The position numbers and the translations under genes are program-made. A model generated the notes under the pieces. It did not search any database. It saw only the letters and a list, made by a program, of their open reading frames with translations, and was not told the origin of the DNA. This document shows, one piece after another, positions 55,797 through 64,000 of a stretch of 64,000 nt of DNA. Within the stretch, counting starts at the first letter, position 1; every line of letters starts with the position of its first letter. Origin of the DNA: Stomoxys calcitrans (taxonomy: Eukaryota; Arthropoda; Insecta; Diptera; Muscidae); the NCBI RefSeq assembly GCF_963082655.1, contig NC_081552.1:98768323-98832322 (forward strand), in the 5' to 3' direction.

Positions 55797-58700
55797 TCAT
55801 TCCCAAATATCCTTTAAGTGGTATATGCCCACATTCCCATTCTCGACGTCTTCTAACTGATGTTGAACATGACCAACCTTTCTCAAAACTTTCGCCCTTA
55901 TCCCCACAGGAGCCAGTTTAGCATTGAAATGTCTAATTTGTGAACTTTGGGGAAAATTCCGGCGAAACACCTCTTGCCCAATTTCCAGATGTCTATCTTT
56001 GGAACGTAAGTTATATGTCTTTTTGTTCTTCCTATAGGCAGCTTTCATTTTCTCTTGCAGTGTATCCCTTAAAATCGTAAATTTATCCATTCGCTCGATT
56101 TCACCGTCATTTTCCTTCAAAAGTTGAAGTTTTCTCAAAAGTTCAAAGTCTTTTCCATGCTTGACCATATTCTGGCCAAAAATTACCTGATATGGAGTCA
56201 TTCCTATTGTTTGATGGACAGTGTTGCGCAAGGCGCAATTTATGCTTGGTAAAAATTTGTCCCATAACCGATGATCTTCTCTCACATAAGACCTTAAAGC
56301 TGCATTTACAATTCTATTTACCCGTTCGCTCGCATTGGCTTGAGGGTTGTGAACAGCTGTATATTGATGTTTTATTCCAAATTCCAAAAGTAGGTCCTCA
56401 AATTCCTTACTCCTAAATTGAGTACCATTATCAGAGACTATTACCTCTGGCACTCCATAGCAAGGAAAAATTTCATCTCGCAAGTATAAAACAATCGGCT
56501 TGGTCACTAATTTCCGCAATGGCTTAAGAAATGAAAATTTCGAAAAATGGTCTAAAACAATTAATATGCCAATATGGTCACTTTTAGTCCGGGGAAAAGG
56601 TCCAAGGATATCCACGTACAACCGTTGGAATGACCTCTCAGTTTGCACAAACTGACCCATAGGTGACCTTAAAACGGTTGTTTGCACTTTGCTTGTCCGG
56701 CAAATATCGCATCTCCCAATAAAGTTTCTCACATCTACGACTAAACCTGGCCAATAGAAATTCCTTCTTAATAGCTCGATAGTTTTAGCAATACCGCAGT
56801 GAGATGAAAACGGTATATTATGTGCTGCATAAATCACCTGCTCACGAATTTCCGTAGGAATCAATAGCCTCCATGCTTCAGTGTCGTCGACATCACCTGA
56901 CGCAAATCTGGTCCTCTTGAAAATATATTTTCCCTCCACCTTGAAATCAGGGAATGGAGATTTGAGAAGTGCATCTCGCCAGCGGCTATACTCCTCACCA
57001 AGAAAAGCGTCCGAATCCAGATCCACGGATGGCATCCTTTCAATGTTTATAGCACTAATCTCATTTTCAAATGCACGTGACAAAGCGTCCGGCACGACAT
57101 TGTCCTTTCCACGTCTGTGCTCAATTGTAAAATTAAAGCCTTGCAGCCGCAAAGACCACCTCGCCAAACGTCCTGACAAATCAGTCTGTCGCATCAACCA
57201 TTTAAGGCTGGCGTGGTCCGTCACCACCTTAAACTCGTGCCCCTCAATGTACGACCGGAATTTCTTCACAGCCAACACAACGGCTAAGCATTCCAACTCG
57301 GTAACTGTATAATTGCGTTGTGCCTTATTCAGTTTTTGCGACATGTAGGCTATTGGTCTCTCAACTCCATCCTTATCTTCCTGTGCCAACACAGCTCCTA
57401 CACCAACACTACTGGCGTCGCATTGTAATACGAACGGCTTGGAAAAATCAGCATGAGTCAAAACTGGAGCGCTGCACAACCTTGATTTCATAAGATCAAA
57501 CGATTTTTGAGCTTCTTCCGTCCACCTAAAATTCTTCTTCCCAGACAGAAGTTCTGTCAACGGAAAGGTACAAGTCGAAAAGTCGCCAATGAAACGTCGG
57601 TACCAGCCGATTATTCCCAAGAACTGGCGAAGGGTCCGAATGTTAGTTGGAGTAGGAAGTTCAGCTATTGCCTTTACCTTATCGGGATCAACCCTTAAAG
57701 CTCCATCTCCAAATATATACCCCAGGTATCGAACGTTTGCAATTGCGAAGCAGCTCTTCTTCACATTAATAGTGAGTCCTGCCTTCCTAAGCTGGGAAGC
57801 AACCTGTTGAAGATGCTGCAAATGTTTATCAAAGCTCTCTGACATAATCAAGAGATCGTCCAAATAGACGAAAACATGAGTTTTCATGTCTTAAGGTATG
57901 ACAATGTCCATTAGGCGGCACATTGTTTGGGGTGCATTGCACAACCCAAATGGCATTCTCTTGAATTGATAGAGTGGTCTGTTGGGAATTGTGAAAGCAG
58001 TCTTAGGTTTCGAAGCATCATCCAATCTTATCTGCCAAAAGGCATCTTTAAGATCCACTTTGGAGATAAAATGTACAGAAGGCAAACGCGATAGAATACC
58101 CTCAATGTTGGGGATTGGGTATGAATCCTTAACTGTGACAGAGTTAAGTTTCCGGCTATCAACGCAAAATCTAACCTTGTCGGGCTTGACGATCAAAACG
58201 CCTGGAGATGACCAAGGAGACTGCGGACATTCCTCTCGATCGGAGAGCATCCGATTGATCTCAGTACACAAAATCTTCTCCCTTGCCGGTGATATTGGAT
58301 AATACCTTTGCTTAATGGGTTTCGAGTCTCCCGTATCAATATGCTGCTCTACTAATTGTGTACAACCAAGACCGTCCTTCTCCGAATTCGGAAATAACCC
58401 AATGATTGCATCTAATTTTCGCCTCTGTTCCTGCGACAGGTCAATATGAACTGACTCCTTCATCTCACAGCAAACCTCATTTACTTCATTACCCATAGAT
58501 ATGGTAACGTTAAACCTCCTCCAAAAATTTATGCCACATATTAAATCCTGTTTTATCGTGCTGATGACTAAGAATTCAAATCTACAATCACGACCATCCA
58601 TTGAAAATTCGAGATCCAAAACTCCCGACACTGGCTGTGACTGACCGTCAGCAGTGCTAACCTGACCACGAGATTTTCTGAAATTCTTAGAATTTTGCAC

Positions 58701-59093
58701 TCGTCTTGCTAAGTCTCCTCCGAAAACGCTCTTGTTTGCGCCGCTATCTAGTAAAGCCATGTATAATTGACCTTCAATATTTAGAGGTATAAAATGTCTA
58801 GAGTCTGAAGTCTTGGTTACTATGGAGGCAATCTTGTATTTCCTAAATTTTCTTAGCTCTCTCCAATATTTCCGCATCCTAATTGCACTGCGTGTAACTT
58901 TGGCTGTAATAATATTTGTCTCTCCGAGTGAATTAGTTTGTCCTATTTTAGCAAAAGGAACAAATTTAGTATTATCCTGGTAAATTGTCTCATCTGGTAA
59001 GTTGTCTAAATTTCCCATTAATGATGCGGATGTCCTCTCTGCTGACGGGGGACATCCTTCCGCAAGTTTCCCGAACCATGGCACCTTGAACAA
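55797..59093 (-). pseudogene. pol: pol of the LTR retrotransposon: protease, RT, RNase H, integrase; one in-frame stop
   Basis: One reading frame from 59093 to the stop at 55797-55799, broken only by TAA at 57891-57893. Before the stop (about 400 codons): aspartic protease LLDSGA at residues about 114-119, then RT fingers and palm with SPWSSPGVLIVKPD, VRFCVDSRKLN, KVDLKDAFWQI and FKRMPFGLCNAPQT. After it (696 codons from the first Met): catalytic YLDD at residues 8-11, RNase H with acidic residues D157, E197 and D224, integrase zinc finger H356/H363/C393/C396, and catalytic D426, D486, E521 (34 residues between the last two by my count). The C-terminus has a GPY/F-like region (FNAKLAP near 654). 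All catalytic residues look intact apart from the stop, which separates the two halves of the polymerase. No env frame follows. Confidence 0.9.
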
Positions 59094-60312
59094 GTGGGTT
59101 TATAAGCATCCTTCAGTCCACACCCATAACAAAAGACTGTCTTATCTTTTAAACAGTCCTTGTAGATGTGCCCATTCATCCCACAATTCCAACAAACTAC
59201 ACTTTTATGTAGTTCCATGACATCACCATCAATGGTTCCTCTGTTCTCTTCAAATTCTCCGTCAATCTATGCCAAATTGTCCTTCTGGCGTACCAATCTA
59301 CCACTGTGTGAAACTTGAGTATCTCTAACAAATTTTTCATGCCTTCGAACTGCCTTCCGTAATTCTGATATGCGATAAATATCGAGATGTAATAGCTCGT
59401 GTCTGATCTCAGTCCGAAGGTTACGTACAAGAGTCTCACAAAGCTCACTATCTGACAAAGGTGTCTGCAATTTGTCAGCCAAAGAAATTATTGTCTCATA
59501 ATATTCGTCAAAGGACTCCTTGGACTTTTGTTTTCTACGACGTATGTCATCCTTTATGTCGAAATCATTGTAAAAGTCTTTAAACTGTGTCTTTAGCAAT
59601 TCAGATAAACCTACCCAGGTAAAATTATTGTTTTGTCGATGGTATCTCCAATACCACTCCAAAGCTCTATTTTCAAACAATATGTGTACATTCCTACACA
59701 AAACTCCAAAATCTCCATCAAGTGTGTTATAAGTCATTATCTGCACTCGATATATAAATTCGTCAATTGGCATATCCCGGTTACTGCCAGTGACAGTTTC
59801 CAATTTCGAATAATATTCAAAGCCTTCTCTGGGTTATCCAAACGTACAGGAGGTCTTTCATTGCGCTCTGCCGTCTGAGCCACATAGGGTTGTGAACCTC
59901 TGCCACCGATCCCTGTTTCTAAAGTCATATTCCGAAGCATATCGCCTACTTCATTGCCTATCGCAGAAGTAAGATCTCTTCGCCCTTCCGAAATATACTC
60001 GGATATCATCCGACGAACACTACTTTCATCTAACCCTATCGGGTGTCCTAACCCACCAACTGCTCCACCTTCCTGTGAGAGAGGTGCCCTATTACAATCT
60101 GCATCAGTGAAAGTACCATCGTCTTGGATGGCCACATTCTGTACATTACCAGATCTTAAATCTGGAGATGCGGAAGCCCCATTACGATCACCTTCATCTC
60201 TTCGAGTCCTAGATCTTGTTCTTTGTCCAACTGGGGAACTATGTCGGTCACCTCCCGCTCGAACAGTAGAGTTACGACTCATCGTCCTGTTCAGACTTCG
60301 TGTAACAGGCAT
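59018..60312 (-). pseudogene. gag: gag of the LTR retrotransposon; one frameshift and one in-frame stop
   Basis: Starts MPVTRSLNRTMSR at 60312. The N-terminal basic, disordered region (SRTRRDEGDRNG) is followed by RPPVRLDNPEKALNIIRNWK. At about 59790-59805 the frame shifts by one base. Capsid continues in the next frame with DEFIYRVQIMTYN, ENRALEWYWRYHRQ and RRRKQKSKESFDEYYETI, typical of Ty3/gypsy capsids. An in-frame TAG at 59267-59269 precedes the nucleocapsid part, which has a classic zinc knuckle CWNCGMNGHIYKDC (CX2CX4HX4C) and a second Cys-rich motif (CYGCG, CSRC). The stop at 59018-59020 ends gag, 76 nt inside the pol frame. Three separate plus-strand frames overlapping gag are shadows. 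Confidence 0.85.
59028..59072 (-). promoter_or_regulatory. -1 ribosomal frameshift signal at the gag/pol overlap
   Basis: On the minus strand the heptamer GGGAAAC (59072-59066) sits in gag phase as G GGA AAC, the standard X XXY YYZ arrangement. After an 8-nt spacer comes GGATGTCC (59057-59050), which pairs perfectly with GGACATCC (59035-59028) across a 14-nt loop. A -1 slip leads exactly into the pol frame. Heptamer, phase, spacer length and stem are all seen directly; frameshifting itself is inferred. Whether the loop makes a pseudoknot with sequence further on was not resolved. Confidence 0.8.
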
Positions 60313-62333
60313 AACAAAAATTAACTATATAGACGTTGCAATTGAAATAACAACAAAAAAAAATTAAAAACCGAACAAAATATCTTAATATTTAATGTGA
60401 AGGAAAAATAAAAGTATATAAACAATATCTGAATTTTAACTACTCAGTGAAATAACCCAATAAGTAGAGGATGGCAAAGAAAACAAGTAAAAGCGTGCTA
60501 AGTTCGGCCGGGCCGAATCTTATATACCCTCCACCATGGATCGCATATGTCGAGTTCTTTTCCCGGCATCTCTTCTTAGGCAAAAAAAAGGATATAAGAA
60601 AAGATTTGCTCTGCTATTAGAGCGATATCAAGATATGGTCCGGTTTGGACCACAATTAAATTATATGTTGGAGACCTGTGTAAAATGTCAGCCAATTCGA
60701 ATAAGAATTGCGCCCTTTGTGGGCTCAAGAAGTAAAATAGAGAGATCGATTTATATGGGAGCTATATCAGGCTATAAACCGATTCAGGCCATAATAAACA
60801 CGTATGTTAATGGTCATGAGAGAATCCGTCGTACAAAATTTCAGGCAAATCGGATAAGAATTGCGACCTCTACAGGCTCAAGAAGTCAAGATCCCAGATC
60901 GGTTTATATGGCAGCTATATCAGGTTACGAACCGATTTGAACCATAATTGGCACAGTTGTTGGATATCACAACAAAATACTACGTGCCAAAATTCATTCA
61001 AATTGGATAAGAATTGCACCTTCTAGAGGCTCAAGAAGTCAAGACCCAAGATCGGTTTATATGACAGCTATATCAGGTTACGAACCGATTTCAACCATAC
61101 TTGGCACAGTTGTTGGATATCGTAACAAAACACGTCGTGCAAAATTTCATTCCAATCGGATAAGAATTGCGCACTCTAGAGGCTCAAGAAGTCAAGACCC
61201 AAGATCGGTTTATATGGCAGCTGTATCAGGTTATGGACCGATTTAAACCATACTTGGCATAGTTGTTGGATGTCATAACAAAACACGTCGTGCAAAATTT
61301 CATTCCAATCGGATAAGAATTGCGCACTCTAGAGGCTCAAGAAGTCAAGACCCAAGATCGGTTTATATGGCACCTATATCAGGTTATGGACCGATTTGAA
61401 CAATACTTATCACAGTTGTTGGATGTCACAACAAAACACGTCGTGCAAAATTTCATCCCAATCGGATAAGAATTGCGCACTCTACAGGCTCAAGAAATCA
61501 AGACCCAAGATCGGTTTATATGGCAGCTATATCAAAACATGGACCGATATGGCCCATTTACAATACCAACCGACCTACACTAATAAGAAGTATTTGTGCA
61601 AAATTTCAAGCGGCTAGCTTTACTCCTTCGTAAGTTAGCGTGCTTTCGACAGACAGACGGACGGACGGACGGACGGACGGACGGACGGACGGACGGACAG
61701 ACGGACGGACATGGCTAGATCGACATAAAATTTCACGACGATCAAGAATATATATACTTTATGGGGTCTCAGACGAATATTTCGAGTAGTTACAAACAGA
61801 ATGACGAAATTAGTATACCCCCCATCTTATGGTGGAGGGTATAAAAACATCATTGTGCAATCCAAAAATACCAAAGAAACTAAACTTAACCCCTTTTATG
61901 ATATACAATCCAGACATATACGGTCCGAATAGTACAATTCCAATAAAAGTTGGAAACTTTACGAAACAAAACTTAACACTCCCACAAGTATCCGAGTAAC
62001 CATTCGATATAACACCAAAAGTTAAGTCTCAATGATACCAGTCTCAATGAAATAAGGAAAGAAAAGTAGAGTAGATTTGATGTGAATTTTCAGAAAAGTA
62101 TTCCAAAAAACCAAATTCATCAGAAAAGTATATGTATGAAAATAGACAAGTTCATATAGGTCAAGATGGTATGAAAACTGCATCTGCAATAAACAAAACT
62201 CCGATGATAACCTATAGAACTTTTAGAAGAAAGAAGAAAGGAGTCTATAGATAAATGAGAGGGACCAGCGTATGATGACAATATATTGGATTTTCGAATT
62301 CTTTACAATAATCAGAAAACGTCCAGTTGCTGG
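60313..62333 (-). other. Leader (5' untranslated region) of the LTR retrotransposon
   Basis: The native leader is 60313-60482 plus 61848-62333, about 655 bp, after removing the DINE-A insertion. It is A-rich on the plus strand and has no frame of interest. A packaging signal is presumably here but cannot be identified by eye. Confidence 0.6.
60483..61847 (-). mobile_element. DINE-1-like family A element, complete, inserted in the retrotransposon leader
   Basis: Perfect-looking ends (hairpin AGTTCGGCCGGGCCGAATCT; CCATCTTATGGTGGAGGG, TATAAAAA). About five monomers and the longest pure GGAC run in the window (about 61660-61695). It lies between AAAGAAA and CATCATTG in the leader, so it is younger than the retrotransposon insertion or the source copy. 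The 134-codon frame starting at 60536 is a product of the repeat, not a gene. Confidence 0.9.
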
Positions 62334-62351
62334 GCCCCACGTTGGGCGCCA
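62334..62351 (-). other. Primer-binding site for tRNA-Lys(CUU)
   Basis: Minus-strand TGGCGCCCAACGTGGGGC is complementary to the 3' 18 nt of insect tRNA-Lys(CUU), CCA included. It starts 9 nt inside the 5' LTR end (LTR ends at 62361). The match was made from memory of the tRNA sequence. A tRNA-Lys primer is unlike the tRNA-Leu, -Arg or -Ser primers of many insect gypsy elements. Confidence 0.85.
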
Positions 62352-62360
62352 TTTAATATA

Positions 62361-64000
62361 TGTAACGTTCCACCTTCGCGGGGCCTGCTTCTTCCGAGTG
62401 TGGCTACCTCCTTGCCGCCGGCCGTGCTCAATCATTGGGCGGTTCTTACTCATTAGAAGCAGACACGGAATCGTTTTCATATAAGTAAAATAAGGTAGCT
62501 CTTTGATTAGGGGATAGATGAGAAAAGGGAGATATTAAAATAGGATAGAAACAGAAAATTTTGAATGATGTCTGCAGCATTAGATGTTAATTCGCCGCAT
62601 CTTCTTAAATTTCTCACCCAACCTTGTCTAAATTACAATGTTGAGCCACGTAACCATCCTCTACTTGGTGTACTTGACTTTTCGTAAGGAAAACTAAAAC
62701 TTAATAGTTCATATTGTAGGTTTGTATTTTACATTAAAACTAATAACAAAGTAACTGGATAAGTTTGGAAACAAAAAAAAAAAAAAAAAATCCTGACCGT
62801 AAGTAAAATTCAAATTCTTATTTAAATTACAAAAGTTATCCAAAAAATTATAGAATTAAAAACTTAATAAAAGTGATGTAAAAGTTAAAACAAAATGTGT
62901 GAAAGAGCGTATACAAAAATGAAATATATAACTTGACTCACCAAATTAATCCTAAGTTGTCTCCAGGCCTGATGACTTCGGATATGCAGCCACTTGCTGA
63001 GGTTTTGAAATTACGTTATAAAAGATATTTCAAAATTGCATAGCTCAATGAGAATTCAAGTGTTTAAAAATGTATGTAACAAAAAGAGTAAATCTAATGA
63101 AAAATGTTTGATGTGTCTAAACTAAGTTCGTATTAAGGAAGGAATAGCGCAAAAAGTAGACTTAAGATGATTAAATCAGACTTTTTTTTTAAACTCGGAT
63201 AAAAAAACCGAGATGTTAAATAAGTAAGTATTACACGGTTATATTAAATAATAAAGGTATGTCTCAGGATGTTTTAAATGACGAAAAATTACGTCATAAA
63301 AAGATTATTTATAGATGTGTGATATTAAAATTATTGAGAGAAATCTCTACAATAATGTGTCGTGCCCTTGATTAGTTTTCCATGTTTTGAAATGTCTTTA
63401 TATTCAATTAAAGTTTCTATTTCTATTTCTTCTGACCTCCAGTCAAATTCCAAATGTCTGCTTCCTGTCGAATATGCTTTGAAGCATCTCGAAGATATCG
63501 TAATCAAGAGGAACAAAATTATTGATTCTGACTTCAAGATATTCCCTTCTTGCCAAACGGTCCACAAAACAATTGGACAATCGAAAATGCAGGTTTTTCA
63601 CAACCTCTTCCAGATGGGAAGTCTCTACACAATTGGGAAAAGCGGGGTCACTACATGGTCTATAGTTACATTTTCCAATTCACTCACCAAAAAGACTCCG
63701 AAAAGATGAATTGAAGATTCCTTGAGCGATATTCTTTAAAATTTTCCACTAATAAAAAGCTCGCGGAACGCTAAACTAACGGGTTTTAAGTAATACTAAT
63801 ATTTTCGGGTTCACGGTCAACACAAATTATCAGACCAAATGAAAATTCCTGCTGCGACCAAAGCGACTGTCTTTGAGAAGTTTGAAAATTCAAATGAAAA
63901 TTGCTCTATTCTCATAAAGCCAAAGAAACAGAATATGAAGAAACAAAACCCAATGCTTGCTATGCTTACAAAACCAATTGAACAAGCAAGTGAAAAATAT
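62361..64000 (-). repeat. 5' LTR (incomplete, runs off the window)
   Basis: Matches 53960-55625. The clearest difference is at about 63421-63431, where a short CTATTTCTATTTC stretch replaces the 31-bp block seen at about 55022-55052 of the other LTR (GGGTCTTCCGAACCCAGGTG onward). The 5' LTR should hold the promoter; I did not find a convincing TATA or initiator. Confidence 0.9.

Larger units (their letters stand above)
53960..64000 (-). mobile_element. Ty3/gypsy-type LTR retrotransposon (Osvaldo/Ulysses-like), 5' LTR cut by window edge
   Basis: A full-length element read right to left: 5' LTR (62361 to beyond 64000), 9-nt gap, primer-binding site, about 2-kb leader, gag, pol, 3' LTR. The pol order is protease, reverse transcriptase, RNase H, integrase, which is the Ty3/gypsy order. 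Long LTRs, a tRNA-Lys primer, a NASERVNR integrase signature and no env fit, from memory, the Osvaldo/Ulysses group of Drosophila; this was not tested. LTR copies differ by about 11 substitutions, one 31-versus-6-bp block replacement and one base in an A run, so the insertion is recent. The copy is disabled by one gag frameshift, one gag stop and one pol stop. The target duplication cannot be checked because the right end is outside the window. Confidence 0.9.

Noticed and set aside
55700..55800. An env gene between pol and the 3' LTR
   Set aside because: Pol ends within about 60 bp of the LTR or overlaps it, so there is no room for env.
56881..57312. 143-codon plus-strand frame, and others opposite pol and gag (57982-58302, 59954-60367)
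   Set aside because: Antisense shadows of a long, domain-rich minus-strand frame.
59785..59810. Second programmed frameshift in gag
   Set aside because: No slippery heptamer is in phase, and a shift in the middle of capsid makes no sense for the element. A single-base indel mutation is simpler.
62334..62351. Possible tRNA-Lys gene
   Set aside because: Only the 3' 18 nt match and they sit 9 nt from the LTR, which is a primer-binding site. No anticodon arm is present.

Overview
The window is a gene-poor, AT-rich stretch of insect DNA made almost entirely of transposable elements, inserted into and beside one another. I found no host protein-coding gene, no rRNA or tRNA gene and no CRISPR. The dominant repeat looks like the Drosophila INE-1/DINE-1 group of non-autonomous Helitron-like (Helentron-type) elements. 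In one orientation each copy starts TATACCCTCCACCAT, carries the AAAGTATATATATTCTTGATC block, then GTCGATCTAGCCATGTCCGT followed by a (GTCC)n run, then tandem monomers of about 153 bp, and ends in the hairpin GGCCCGGCC and CTTTTACTTGTT. Together with mariner, jockey-like and I/LOA-like remnants, this suggests a higher dipteran, most likely a calyptrate (muscid-type) fly. The species call is inference. Strands of these elements below follow the INE-1 orientation (TATACCC end first).

Layout. 1-14.6 kb: DINE-like families A and B (B nested in A at 1892-3430), an RNase H relic of a LINE at 1.1-1.5 kb, a locally duplicated and inverted A cluster at 3.8-6.4 kb, and two non-repetitive islands (8.1-8.9 and 9.8-11.0 kb). 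14.6-23.6 kb: mostly a second, unrelated Helitron-like family (called C here) with its own tandem array, a mariner MITE at 20246-20482 and a nested family B element. 24.4-31.9 kb: a near head-to-tail chain of DINE-like copies. 31.9-33.1 kb: non-repetitive. 33.1-43.7 kb: more A, B, C and minor families, plus a LINE 3' end at 41.2 kb. 43.7-47.0 kb: a jockey-like LINE fragment split by a DINE-like insertion. 47.2-53.2 kb: two opposite-facing copies of one internally deleted LINE, forming a large interrupted inverted repeat.

53960-64000 (minus strand): a Ty3/gypsy-type LTR retrotransposon with unusually long LTRs. Its right (5') LTR runs off the window. It has a tRNA-Lys(CUU) primer-binding site, gag with two zinc knuckles, and pol with protease, reverse transcriptase, RNase H and integrase. 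Gag and pol lie in different frames, and the overlap holds a textbook -1 frameshift signal (heptamer GGGAAAC, 8-nt spacer, 8-bp stem). The copy is young, with roughly 11 substitutions over 1.64 kb of LTR by eye, but dead: one frameshift and one stop in gag, one stop in pol just before the catalytic YLDD. A DINE-A element later inserted into its leader, so DINE-A was active after this element arrived.

All boundaries were read by eye and are good to a few bases at recognisable termini and tens of bases elsewhere. No alignment or database search was run.
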